Source: Adineta steineri (Eukaryota > Rotifera > Eurotatoria > Adinetida > Adinetidae). From it: a stretch of 64,000 nt of DNA. Positions 47,501-57,625 of this stretch are shown here, one piece after another. A model generated the notes under the pieces. The model was not told the DNA's origin, searched no databases, and saw nothing but the letters and a program-made list of their open reading frames with translations. The stretch is taken from assembly GCA_905250115.1 (NCBI GenBank), contig CAJNOI010000014.1, positions 519,417-583,416 on the forward strand. Direction: 5' to 3'. A program made the position numbers and the translations under genes. Numbering within the stretch: the first letter of the stretch is position 1; every line of letters begins with the position of its first letter.

Positions 47501-49386
47501 TTTTTATTTTTTATTTTTATTTATTTAGGCAGTAATAAGACTGACGACCGTCAAGGTCCTTACAGTACACAAGTAAAGATTAAAGAGAAAGTGAGAAAGA
47601 AAGAAAAAGTAATATAAATATGTATAAGTGTAACATTAGACAGAATAAGAGAGGTAAGAAGGAAAAAGATCAAGAAAATGAGGAGAGAAAACAAATGTGA
47701 AGCAGATAGTTTACAACAGCCACAATAGCATTAAAAGATAACAGTGAGTTGAAAGGAAGACTAATACTCAATCTTCGGCTCCGAGTGGAGACGAAGACAC
47801 GAAAACTCACGGGATACATGTGTTTCATCAGTCTGGTAAAATGTCTATTTATTATTGAACTGTAGAAGTGGATATTTTTGTTGCAGCTGGATAATTCTAC
47901 CTTCTTTTTGTTCATCTGAATGTTGCATAGCGATCCGCACTTCATTGCATATGGTTTCGACTTCGTTTCTTGATGCTTGATTACGAGATGTTGCTGCGAT
48001 AGCTTTGCTAATGTCTATAAATGCGGGTAGCAAAACGTTTACGATTATATTCCTGGTTGAGCTGTTTTTGATTCCTTGTTCAGCGTACCTATAGTTGAGT
48101 TCCGAAGAGAGAACATCGATTTGTTCTTCAGCGTCGATGAGACGTTTTTCCAATTGACTAACTTTATTAGATATTTTTATATTCAGGTCGAGGAACGATT
48201 CTTTCACTTCATCCAGCTTCTTGTTGATAGAGATCAATTGAGTTTGAAGTTCTGGTGTAATAACTGACGTAGTGGGTTGAGCTGTAGTTGTCGATGGCTG
48301 CAGGCGCTTAGCTGCTTTTGCATAAGAAAACGTGATATTCGGTTGATGCTGTTGTTTTTGCTTTTCTGCACGTAAATGTTGGACAACAGGACAATTTGAC
48401 TGACCTGGATAATGATGACCATTACAGTTTACGCACCTGATATCGTTTGAGCATTCTCCTTCATGCTGTTGACTACATCGACCACACCGCTTCGAATTCT
48501 TACAGTGCCGAGCAAGATGACCATGTTCATAACAGTTATAACAAATAGGAGATATTCGAGTTGGAAGATGATATTCTTTAACAGCATGACGACCATGACC
48601 AATGTTGATGAAACTGTTTTTAAGAAATGTAACGATGTACGATGATGATGATGTATCTAGACGAATAGATGGTATGGGATTTCCATCTCTACCATACATA
48701 CGTACAATATTACGAACCGAACCATTTCCGTAACTATCTTCTATTTCATTTTTAATTTCCGGGAGCTGCCATGAAAGTGGTACATCCCGGACGACGATTG
48801 AATGATGTGGAGGAACACGAATAGGTGGAACAACTGTGATCGGTTGATTAACGAGATGTGTAGGCCAATCGACAGCAACGAGTGTATCGTACGATTCTAC
48901 GTCTTGTGCATGTAATTGTAGATGACCTTGAAAGCCGAAACGAGTTAGAACATGTAGACGAGTTAGATCAATTGACGATGAAGATTTCTTCCAGAAAGTA
49001 AAGAGTTCTTTTTCCAGTTGAAGTTCAGATTTCGAAGGCCTTTGTTGAAATTTTATAGTAAATGGAGAGAAAGACGTTTTTTCCTTTTCTGTTCTCTCTC
49101 TGTACACGTTGTTGTTTTTGCCCTGGTTGACCTTTTCATTATTATTTTGATTGTTTGAATTTACCAGTGCCTGTTGCGCGATTTCGATTAAAGTTTTGTG
49201 AAGTGTATTCGGAGTAAACGATCGATTTTTGTTGACTTCACTAATATCAGGAAATAGACTATTTTCAGCTTGAATTTCCATTTTGGTCGATGATTCATCA
49301 CCGTCGTTGTCGACGGAGTTAAAAGGAGAAGAAGAACGATATATAGTAGACACGTCTAATCGATAGCGTGTAGAACGAAGGAATGA
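47501..49386 (-). mobile_element. ORF1-only LINE (half-a-LINE type) insertion, minus strand
   Basis: An 1886-bp insertion flanked by a perfect 16-bp target-site duplication, GTGCTTGTAAATAATT, at 47485-47500 and 49387-49402. Copy B of the host repeat preserves the uninterrupted site, which fixes both ends. Read on the minus strand it starts TCATTCCTTCG, contains one long ORF1 (49281-47845), a 344-bp 3' region with a possible hairpin (actgacgaccgtcaaggtcc, about 47540), and an A/TA-rich 3' tail of TAAATAAATAAAAATA type (47501-47525). There is no reverse transcriptase or endonuclease sequence. The element therefore resembles non-autonomous ORF1-only derivatives such as mammalian HAL1 and would have relied on a full LINE in trans. 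Confidence 0.78.
47845..49281 (-). CDS. LINE ORF1 protein with RRM-like region, CCHC zinc knuckles and coiled coil
   Basis: 478 uninterrupted residues from ATG 49281 (MEIQAENSLF). An in-frame extension to 49458 crosses the element's 5' end into the host repeat, so it is not part of the protein. The order is a Ser/Asn-rich N-terminus, then a globular region with SIVVRDVPLSW, as in RRM-like gag domains of Jockey/I/CR1-group LINEs. Zinc knuckles follow at about 48543-48427: CYNCYEHGHLARHC (CX2CX4HX4C), CGRCSQQHEGEC, and CVNCNGHHYPGQSNC. Last comes a heptad-rich coiled coil (LISINKKLDEVKESF..VSQLEKRLIDAEEQ). These proteins bind element RNA and carry it as an RNP. The intact frame suggests a fairly young insertion or a maintained ORF. 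Confidence 0.8.
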   Translation of the reverse strand: MEIQAENSLFPDISEVNKNRSFTPNTLHKTLIEIAQQALVNSNNQNNNEKVNQGKNNNVYRERTEKEKTSFSPFTIKFQQRPSKSELQLEKELFTFWKKSSSSIDLTRLHVLTRFGFQGHLQLHAQDVESYDTLVAVDWPTHLVNQPITVVPPIRVPPHHSIVVRDVPLSWQLPEIKNEIEDSYGNGSVRNIVRMYGRDGNPIPSIRLDTSSSSYIVTFLKNSFINIGHGRHAVKEYHLPTRISPICYNCYEHGHLARHCKNSKRCGRCSQQHEGECSNDIRCVNCNGHHYPGQSNCPVVQHLRAEKQKQQHQPNITFSYAKAAKRLQPSTTTAQPTTSVITPELQTQLISINKKLDEVKESFLDLNIKISNKVSQLEKRLIDAEEQIDVLSSELNYRYAEQGIKNSSTRNIIVNVLLPAFIDISKAIAATSRNQASRNEVETICNEVRIAMQHSDEQKEGRIIQLQQKYPLLQFNNK

Positions 49387-49402
49387 GTGCTTGTAAATAA
49401 TT
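49387..49402. repeat. Target-site duplication, right copy
   Basis: GTGCTTGTAAATAATT, identical to 47485-47500, directly after the 5' end of the LINE (which lies on the minus strand). Confidence 0.8.
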
Positions 49403-49909
49403 ATTTTCTGCTTGCATAGGATTTTTTTTCCAGTAGCGAATAACATAAACAATGCCATATTTTGTATAACACGGTTTCTCTCATTTATTTCTTCTGCAGA
49501 GAAGAAAATCCTTCCTTGCCAATAACAATGATTACCTCAAAGGATATGAATGTTGATTATCCATCTATATCTGCACCTATCCACGTCCTCAAGATGGTTT
49601 TTTAAGCCAATAAGGTGAATTGTTCTACCTCCAAGACTTACTTACTCAATCTCTGTTGAACGATCTATCACAAATACAATAATTTCTAGTTACCATAAAC
49701 ATATCTTAAGCGTTCTGTTGATCCTCATGCACTAGCATGATCAAGATAACTATCTTTTATTTAAAAGCTGAATATATCTTCAATTTTGAAAGATTTTGAA
49801 GAAATTCGATCAATATTTATCAGACTTTGACATGAAAAGACTAAAATTTGAAATAGTATTAATTATCTAAGAAAAAGACACTTTTACACTCATACTCTCA
49901 AATTCGGAA

Positions 49910-50529
49910 TCATACTATGCTCCTTTCATTTCTTCCTCGCATAAACTCATTATAAGATGGTGGCAGTTTGGTTTGTGTTTGCATAGTGATAGACATTGAG
50001 TTTAGTTGTATCACATCATCGTATGGCGGTGGTGAACTTGAGATAGATTGACTTTCTGAAGTTGTTACTGTTGTTCTACGAAATTCTGGAAGATTATAAG
50101 ATAGCCGTGGTAGAGAATAGTGCTGCATTGTATTCCATGTTGTATTGTGTTATTATATGTTGATGGTACTTGTAGATTATTTTGCACAAGTGAAGTTAAT
50201 CTCGTTCTGCTATTATCATTATGTGCGTTTTGAAATGATGGTTGACTAACGAAACCAATTGAATTTACTATTGATGAATATGTCATCAGAGAATGTATTT
50301 CGAAACAGCGTGGTCTGCTATTGTCTATATGCTGCCATCTCAATTCTCAATGTTCTATTTGTGATTGTTCTGGATTGATACTGTTAGCAATTGGACGATT
50401 GTCACTTTGACGGCAACATCCACGTTCGTCACAAGCGCCCCAGATTGTCATAATAAAGAACACTAAGATTGATATTCCGATTCCGATTCCATAAAGTAGA
50501 GTCATGATATTTGATGATGTCTCATCCAT
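49910..50529 (-). CDS. Small single-pass membrane protein with PPxY motifs
   Basis: Exons 50529-50382, 50324-50170 and 50122-49910, with introns of 57 and 47 nt (GTATCA..CATATAG, GTACCA..ATGCAG), keep phase throughout: 171 residues. A short outer N-terminus (MDETSSN) leads to one helix (IMTLLYGIGIGISILVFFIMTIW), then a Cys-rich turn (CDERGCC) and a long cytoplasmic tail. The tail carries two WW-ligand motifs, PPPYDD and PPSYNE. The layout resembles WBP1/VOPP1/shisa-like adaptors that recruit Nedd4-type ubiquitin ligases; that role is inferred. A TTTATAG acceptor at about 50550 suggests a 5' UTR intron. The 47-nt intron is the shortest here; if it is not spliced, a frameshift would have to be assumed instead. 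Confidence 0.65.
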
Positions 50530-50750
50530 TAAAAGTACGACAATGCTTGACCTATAAAGATCCAAATATTTAATAAGTAATAAGAAGAGCATGCACAGAA
50601 ACGATTTGTTATACAATGTATGATTTTATTTCACGTTCAACAAAACACTAAGAAGACTTCATTTTCATATTCTTATTGTTTAAAATCTAGACAAAGAAAC
50701 GAATCTCAATGATAAGAATGTAAGAAATACGTATCAATCGATGGACATTT
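50530..50750. other. 5' flank of the PPxY gene
   Basis: Probable 5' UTR/promoter of the PPxY membrane protein; nothing else seen. Confidence 0.4.
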
Positions 50751-50930
50751 GAGGGTGGGTGTGGGTGTGGGTGTGGATGTAGCTATGGGTGAAGCTGTGG
50801 GTGTAGCTGTAGATGAGGTTGCGGGTGTAGCTGTGGGTAAAGCTGTGGACGGGATGGGGGGAGGGTGTGGGTGTGGGTGGGTGAGTGGGGTGGGGATGGG
50901 GGTGTGAATGTAGCTGTGGATGAAGTTGTA
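50751..50930. repeat. G-rich hexamer/12-mer minisatellite with TGTGGG units
   Basis: The plus strand begins ggtgggtgtgggtgtgggtg and continues in strict six-base register as gtgggt, gtggat, gtagct, gaagct, gtagat and similar. A 12-bp higher unit, GTGGGTGTAGCT, is recognisable several times, followed by a second G-rich block (gggtgtgggtgtgggtgg, about 50863-50880). TGTGGG is, from memory, the telomeric repeat reported for the bdelloid Adineta vaga, so this is a candidate interstitial telomere-like tract. A minus-strand frame of Pro/His/Thr-rich low complexity (51097-50783) covers it but is not called as a gene. Confidence 0.7.
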
Positions 50931-51178
50931 TATGTACGTATGGGTGTCTCTTCGCTTAGTTTATCTCCTCGGTAGTGAGCGGCGTAGAGTTGCGAAGAAA
51001 AATATTTCGGAGTTGAAATTGGAGTAGAGAAAACTTTTTTGTCGAAGTCTGAGCTGGGTTTCGGAGTTGTTTTTTTTAGTCCGTGGTCTACTACCACCCA
51101 GTCAGCTTCTGTCGCATTTTACACTCGCATCCACAACCAAACCTAAACCCTTGCCTATTACGAGTGAAAACCCTAGCG

Positions 51179-51475
51179 AAACTCATTCAAAGAAAAAGAA
51201 CATCACTGTCTCCCTTCTCAAGGTGTTTTTTTCTTGTTCGCGAGACAACGCGTTTCTGTTTAAATGGAGAGAGTCGGCAATTGTGCTTGTAAATAACTAT
51301 ATTCTGCTTCCATCGTATTTTGTGTCAATAGAGAATAACATAAACACTGTCACACTTTGTATGACTCTATTTTTCCCGCATGCACTGCTTTTACAGAGAA
51401 TAAAGCTCTTCCTTGTTAACAACGTTGACTATTTCAAAAGGTATGGGTATTGATAATTCATCTATACCTAGATCC
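51179..51475. repeat. Direct repeat copy B (uninterrupted)
   Basis: Aligns with both halves of copy A (47381-47500 and 49387 to about 49590) and lacks the LINE between them. It begins aaactcattcaaagaaaaag and ends near ttgataattcatctatacct. Same orientation as copy A. No known family recognised. Confidence 0.7.
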
Positions 51476-52061
51476 ATATGCACACTCTCAAATTTTATAA
51501 ACATTTGCATTTTGAATTTATTCCTGCTAATATAGTTTCAAACTTTTCTTTTATACTTCTCACTTTTACATAAGATTGAGTAACATTTATTTTCTGTGGT
51601 CGTATTATTTTTCAAGGTCTTATTTCAGTATCATATGTAGTTAGTAAGCATAGGAGAACTCCATTTCTTCTTTTGTCATTGATTTAATTATGTTTTTTTT
51701 AATCGACTATTTTTATATATTTCCAGACGACTTTCATGCATTTAGTATGTCTTTTTTAATGATCGACAAAATCATTTGACAATCACCTTTTATCTAAATT
51801 ATGTAATGTTAAAAATTGTTTCATCAGTTTTTTATATTTTTGAAACATAAATGTTCAATAATAGCAGTAGAATTAAAACACAATGTTGAAAGGTAAAATA
51901 ATGAATGATATTCGTAAGCTTGTTTAGAATCAAGCAGTATTGAAAACAGTTATATCAATACAAATTATTATATATTTGTATGAAAAAGAAGAGAAACAAA
52001 ATGTTATATTATAATTTATCAAAATTTGTTTTATATAGTAACTGTTTTAATAAGTTTTTTT
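51476..52061. other. Intergenic, no gene seen
   Basis: AT-rich 3' flank of the dispanin gene; nothing supported. Confidence 0.5.
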
Positions 52062-52565
52062 CTATTTTGAAAAAGAATTCATTACAATATGTCCAGTTAA
52101 TCGAAGACCACCAAGAGAATAAATAACAATACCAGAAAGTGTACCGATTATATTTAACAATGCAGTCATATTTGAATCGTATCGTGCACTTAAATAATCA
52201 CCTTGAAGTTTTTTTGTTTTTGTTTGACGAGACATACCAACTGCATAGACACCAATGAAAGTGAAACAGAATAGCATAGTAAAAATTGACCATATTCTAT
52301 ACTCTTTTATATCATGAATATTTTCTGAATGTAAATTATAATCATTGCTATCATCATGAATACATACAATTGGTGTTATTTCGTTATTTTCACAAATAGA
52401 TGTAGACGTCGGTAAATGTTGAGAAGAATTTTGATTAGGTTCAACGTTTATTTGTGTATAACTCAATAATGGTTGATTTATCACTATACCATCATTTAGT
52501 TGTTGTGTATGAACAACTTCATTTGATGGAATAGAATTCACATTATCTGTATTAATAGTTGACAT
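52062..52565 (-). CDS. Dispanin/CD225 (IFITM-like) membrane protein
   Basis: 167 residues from ATG 52565; an in-frame TTG six bases upstream is not needed. TTTATAG at about 52590 looks like the acceptor of a 5' UTR intron. The polar, Asn/Ser/Gln-rich N-terminal half (residues 1-88) is cytosolic. The CD225 domain follows: IWSIFTMLFCFTFIGVYAVG (first hydrophobic segment, 91-110), SRQTKTKKLQGDYLSARYDS loop with the family's Gly-Asp and Ala, then LLNIIGTLSGIVIYSLGG (second segment). This matches IFITM/PRRT/TMEM233-type dispanins (W-S-x-F..C, K/R-x-G-D-x-x-x-A). Members act in membrane fusion control and trafficking; the role here is unknown. Confidence 0.75.
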   Translation of the reverse strand: MSTINTDNVNSIPSNEVVHTQQLNDGIVINQPLLSYTQINVEPNQNSSQHLPTSTSICENNEITPIVCIHDDSNDYNLHSENIHDIKEYRIWSIFTMLFCFTFIGVYAVGMSRQTKTKKLQGDYLSARYDSNMTALLNIIGTLSGIVIYSLGGLRLTGHIVMNSFSK

Positions 52566-55386
52566 ATTCAATCTACTAATGTTTGTGCTCTATAAAAAAT
52601 AAAAACAAGTATATACAATTCTCATAACTATAGTATCTTCATTCTTTTTCTTCTGTCTATATAAGTAGAAGTTTTCTCATTGAGTAATTTTAGAAACTAA
52701 AGTAAATCATGTCTAAACATGCTTATTTACTAGATAAATTTTCTGACTTTATTCATGACTTTTGCTACATAGACCTCTGAACAAATAAAAAACTCAGCAA
52801 CGTCTTCTATTGATTTGTGTCAAAATATATATATTTTTTAAATTATGACATTCAAAATTAATATCAAAAACACGTTTGATAAATATTAGATATAGGTGAT
52901 ACTCGACTTTAATGTTACTAAATCACGATGAGACTAAAATTACGTCTGTTTTTTTTTTGAAAAATGAAATGATGAAGTTTTTTTTACGATCAATACTGCG
53001 GCTGGCGCTTTGGAATAGTTATATCAATAACGTGTTTTCATATCTAGTTTTTAAAAAGAAGTCAGATGGCGATATTTTGATTTTTTGAATTCATCACATG
53101 TGAATCAATTACTGCAGTCGATTGTAAACTACGCCTATAAGTAGTTTGATAGCAAATATTTCTGAGTTAATAGATTACGTTCAGTTGACCGATTATTGAA
53201 TCATTACAAAACGCGACGTACTCTAAATGTTCCCTCATCGTTTATGATTTTTTTTGTTGTTGATGTAATAAAAGCTCTATTTTAATGCTTTAGAATGTTT
53301 ATATTAACTTGACACAATTATTCTAATTTGCCTAAGGTCATTTTATATATAAACCATATCTCTTTCTTTTAAAATAAACAGGATAAGTATAGTCAGTTGT
53401 ATATATATGTTAACATTTGTTTGAAGTATTCAAATATTTTGCTTTGCCATTATTACATCATCATTAGGTTACATCCTTCTATACACTTCTCAACCTTTCC
53501 TCCACTGTCGACATAATATAACAGATAAATATTGCTTTTCTTATTCGAAATTTTTACTGAATCCAAAAAATAAATCTATGTATAGTGATTCATCAACAAA
53601 AAATTATTGTGATTTGATTGGAGTAATTTAATTACAAGCTATTCGGTTCTGATTAAAACACGAGGAATAATGTACACGCTATCATTTGATCTTTTCTTTT
53701 TTGTATGTATTATACTCATGTTTCAGACAAAAGTTAATATATAAAATGGCGTATAGAATCAGAGCATTGAATGAGATATAGTCGGATAATTTGATCATAT
53801 TTAAAATACGATGTGCTTACCAAAGTTAGAATGAGATTTGTCTACAGAGATTAACACTTACATGTTTATAGAAAAAAATAGAGATATAAAATGATTACAT
53901 TCAATTATATGTAAACGTGCTATTAAAATGTCTTTCAAAATAAACTAGATTCGTGTTAAGAATATATTACCTGTAAAGCTTCAAAATAAATTTATAAGCG
54001 AATTTTCTACAAACTTAAATAAATAGTCCAAAAACAAAACTATCTTGTTAATTTTTTTGTTGAATAATAGTTGAATAGAAAATTAGTTATTTACAGGAAA
54101 TAAATTCAATGTATCATTATCTTATATAGTGTTGTGTTCTTTTCTCAATTTAGCAGTTGTATGTTACATATATATATATATATAATTACTTCTTTTCCTG
54201 CGCTCAGACGCTTCAATAAATAATAATTCTTATCTTTGTTGACCCTAGTTTTTTTCTTTCATCTCTATAAGGTCATTCCATGTTATTTAAATAAATAAAC
54301 AACAGTTGATTATACTACACACACATATATATATGTAGCGATTTGTCTAATGTACTAGTTAATAACCGAATGAAAAGATTTATGGTAACTATAACTAGTA
54401 GTGTAAAGAGAAAATAATTTTCCAATCATTTTTCTAAAGTATCAATGTATTTTCGATCGTCTAGTTAAATCTTTATAACTATTACACGATGATTTTGTCG
54501 ATCCTTTGATTTAATTGTTATTCATATTCCATCGAACGTTTTATTGTATGACTTTTTGCTATTTTTATTTTATCCCCTCCGGTTCTTTTCTTTTTCTTTT
54601 TTTTTCTTCTTATTCTTCTTATTCTTCTTCTTCTTCTTTCTTGTAAGGAATAAATTGTCTTGAATAGACATAGCTGTTGTCAAACAAAAGACGCTAGAGA
54701 ATTGAACATGTCACCATCGCTAACGAACAAAGAATAATAATAGTTACAATAGTTATAAGGTTTTTTCTTTTTTTTTCTTCTATATATCTTCAACCTGTCT
54801 ATTAATTCATGAACCTATTTTTTTATTATCAGTGAATTATATATGAGTCGCACTTTTGCATTAACCTTTTTTTTTTTGACGACGAAACATCAATCTTTAT
54901 ACATATAGATTTATGGCGTAAAGAATATAGATGAAGGCGAGAATGATATTATATAAACATTCATGAAATGAATGGCATAGATGGATCATAGTTATATTAC
55001 TGATTAGTTGATGTCGTCTATATTCTATCTGTTGATCTGGTGAATGTGTGCAAACTATTTCCGCTGTTAAGAACGATGTGCTAGCGGCAATTCTTTTCTT
55101 CTCTCTCTCTGTCTTTTTCTGTATCTTCATCGTTTTTTTCCTCTGTCTCTCTCCTGCTTGTTGTTATTCTTATTGATGTTGGGACACATTCAATCGATCG
55201 ATCAGAAGAAGTAATGTGCATGCATTTATGGCAGAAAGTAATGTCTCTCTTTTTTTTCTCTTCACATCATTAAGATTTTTAAATCAGAGATTATCTTATT
55301 CAGTTAATGAGATATTCTTTTTTTTTCTTCTCTACATTTAATGATATATCTCTCTTTTATCCTTTTTCTATTATTAAGATACACGA
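52566..55386. other. AT-rich intergenic with microsatellites
   Basis: Divergent promoter region between the dispanin (minus) and PAQR (plus) genes. It contains TA/CA microsatellites (about 54165-54185, 54319-54336) and a TTC/TTA-C tract (about 54590-54640). No gene seen. Confidence 0.45.
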
Positions 55387-56409
55387 ATGTTGTTACGTGC
55401 TGTTGATGTTCTCGACATTTATGTTGAACCATTCATTCATTCTGGTTTCCGGTTACCAAATCAACCTTATTCATATTACTATCGATCACTTTTTTCTTTA
55501 CATAATGAAACATTGTCTGTATGGATTCATTTACTTGGTACATTCATTCTAATTCAACAAATCTATCAACATATTATCTATTTATCAAATGAATCATATT
55601 CATCAGTTATATATATTTATATTATTTATAATTGTATCGGAGCTTGTATAATGTTATTATGTTCAGCTCAAGCACATTTATTACATTCGCGAACAGTTGC
55701 CGATCATATACGTTCATTTTATCTTGATTATTTTGGTATTAATTTTTATGGTATTACATCGGGTATTGTACTTCGACGATTTTCACATAAACAAATTAAT
55801 ATGAATATAAAAATCGCAAAAGAATCTATTTCGAATGATGAACCATATTATTTAATATTAGGTCTATTATCTTTATATTCATTGTCAATCGCTTGTTTTT
55901 GTAAAACATTCTATCGTCGACCGTATCCATTTTCTCATAAGTTTCTCCAATGTTCTGGTGTTTTAACTGTTTATTTCTATCAAATTTGGCCAGTTTTAAA
56001 AAATTTATTTTCAAATTTTATCTTCTATTCCAATGAAAATGAATTATTTGAATCCGAACAAAAAGCACTTTATTGGCATCTTATACAATTTAGTTCATTT
56101 ATTTTAAGTGGTTTAATATTTGTTGGCAGAATACCCGAACGTTTTTGTCCCGGTTCGTTTGATCTTTTTGGTCAATCACATCATGCTTTTCATTTAACTA
56201 TATTTCTTATGGCTTATAGTCAAACAAATGCAGTTTTTGAAGATATGCGTTCTAAAACGACGAATATTACAGATTTAAATTATTTCAAAGATATTTTATA
56301 TACTATAATAATTCTTATTTTACAGTTGCTTACAGTTAGTTTGTGGTTTCGTATTAGTCGGCCGACTATTGAACAACGATATGAAGTAGAATTAAAAAAA
56401 CAATTGTAG
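55387..56409 (+). CDS. Progestin/adipoQ receptor (PAQR/mPR) family protein
   Basis: 340 residues, no intron in the coding frame; an acceptor-like TTATTAAG just before the ATG leaves room for a 5' exon. Multi-pass membrane protein with the PAQR/hemolysin III signature: HNETLSVWIHLLG (residues 39-51), then Ser93-x3-His97 in SAQAHLLHS, Asp114 in LDYFG, and SHHAFH with His265 and His269. Together these form the conserved zinc site linked to ceramidase-like or receptor activity. RIPERFCPGSFDLFGQSHH is typical of the mPR subgroup (PAQR5-8), as is the opening FIHSGFRLPNQP. It probably senses steroid or lipid signals at the plasma membrane; the ligand is unknown. Confidence 0.88.
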   Translation: MLLRAVDVLDIYVEPFIHSGFRLPNQPYSYYYRSLFSLHNETLSVWIHLLGTFILIQQIYQHIIYLSNESYSSVIYIYIIYNCIGACIMLLCSAQAHLLHSRTVADHIRSFYLDYFGINFYGITSGIVLRRFSHKQINMNIKIAKESISNDEPYYLILGLLSLYSLSIACFCKTFYRRPYPFSHKFLQCSGVLTVYFYQIWPVLKNLFSNFIFYSNENELFESEQKALYWHLIQFSSFILSGLIFVGRIPERFCPGSFDLFGQSHHAFHLTIFLMAYSQTNAVFEDMRSKTTNITDLNYFKDILYTIIILILQLLTVSLWFRISRPTIEQRYEVELKKQL

Positions 56410-56973
56410 AATTATAATAATCGTGATTTATATTGATATTTTTGTCCGTGAAATATTCTTGGTGCTTTCTGTTTAAAATGTAGATAAATTATAATATTAT
56501 CGATATTGTATGAAACATGAATATTAAAAAATATAATATATATAGGAATAAAAATGATTAAATCTCCCTTCCAAACACATGAAAGACATCAGGGTAATAA
56601 GTCTTTTTTTCTATATAATAATAAATCATGACAGATGTCACTTCGAAAAGAGGAATTCTCATTAGATGAAAGGTGAATACTATAATTTTAATTGAATTGT
56701 ACCTATAGTAAGCTGAAGTGAGTATTAAGTATATATGAAATGAATTTAATCCTATTTGCTATTAATAACTGGTTATCTCATGTTAAATAGTTTAATCTTA
56801 CAGAAATTCCGCTAATGGCAATTCAGATTTTAAGATATTGACGTTCGAGATTCGTTATAGGTTTAGTATTCTTTTTTTTGCAACAAGTGCATATATTAGT
56901 ATGAAAAAATAATAATAATTTTGAGATTTTAATCAATTTAAATGAAAAGTAAGTAATGTAGTTAATGTTGAAA
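56410..56973. other. 3' flank of PAQR gene
   Basis: AT-rich, nothing supported. Confidence 0.5.
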
Positions 56974-57330
56974 ATTTTAATTTTAGTAGAAATTTTCGTT
57001 CTTTATTCGATCATTATCAACCTTTTAATACAACCTGATGATACAGACAAAAAAGATTTTACAGGAAAAATATATGAAAAAAGATCATATAATAATAAGT
57101 ATAAATTATCTTATATGTAGTCATCATTTAAACATAAACATAATAATCATGTACATGAATGGTTCTTAAATTCATTCCACAACTAATTATACTCAATTTG
57201 TTAATACTACTTATATGTATCATTAATGTATGAATATCAATAATCTTAAGATCTGTTGTAACATCTTGTTATAAGGTTGTGTTAAAAGGTTGATAATGAT
57301 CGAATAAAGATCGAAAATTTCCATTAAAAT
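56974..57330. repeat. Inverted duplication of a coding-like segment
   Basis: About 56974-57036 on the plus strand and 57330-57273 on the minus strand share gaaattttcg.tctttattcgatcattatcaaccttttaa.acaacct with few mismatches. Both arms, read in the same frame, give FRSLFDHYQPFNTT. The arms are separated by about 235 bp. This looks like an inverted copy of part of a decayed gene rather than a transposon TIR, since no target duplication is evident. Confidence 0.55.
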
Positions 57331-57625
57331 ATGCACATATTAGTGCTGTTCGATTTTTCCAATCAATTATTGAATAGAAAAGATCAAAGAACTTGAAATA
57401 AATGTCATTCGATTTTTTTTAACTTGAATTTACATAGACTTGACACATACCATAAAAACGAAGGGCTGCACGGGTACAAATATCGATTGTAATAACATAT
57501 ATATTCCTAAAGAATTTATTATCTAGCATATCTATTGGTACATGTTGAGAGTATATAGATGTAACTAATGTAAGCGCGACCATTCTATCTCCACTTATCA
57601 AATTGAGATAGCTGAAATATGGTGG
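57100..57625 (-). pseudogene. Decayed coding-like sequence, family unknown
   Basis: On the minus strand a 60-codon open piece after an ATTTCAG acceptor (about 57618-57419) reads ..GDRMVALTLVTSIYSQHVPI..ICTRAALRFYG. A second piece (about 57380-57281) reads FYSIIDWKNRTALICAYFNG, then FRSLFDHYQPFNTT and a stop. The composition looks protein-like rather than random, but no frame-consistent splice model joins the pieces and I do not recognise the family. Confidence 0.3.

Larger units (their letters stand above)
47381..49590. repeat. Direct repeat copy A (about 300 bp), split by a LINE insertion
   Basis: The halves 47381-47500 and 49387 to about 49590 together align along their whole length with copy B at about 51179-51475. 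Shared stretches include aaactcattcaaagaaaaag, ggtgtttttttcttgttcgc and gtgcttgtaaataa. Identity by eye is roughly 75-85%. The family is unknown; no frame is conserved. Confidence 0.7.

Noticed and set aside
49282-49458. 59-codon N-terminal extension of the LINE ORF1.
   Set aside because: It crosses the element's 5' end and target-site duplication into the host repeat, so it is a fortuitous in-frame flank rather than part of ORF1.
50783-51097. Minus-strand Pro/His/Thr-rich 104-codon frame over the G-rich minisatellite.
   Set aside because: The repetitive protein simply mirrors the six-base register of the repeat; no start context, splice support or family likeness.
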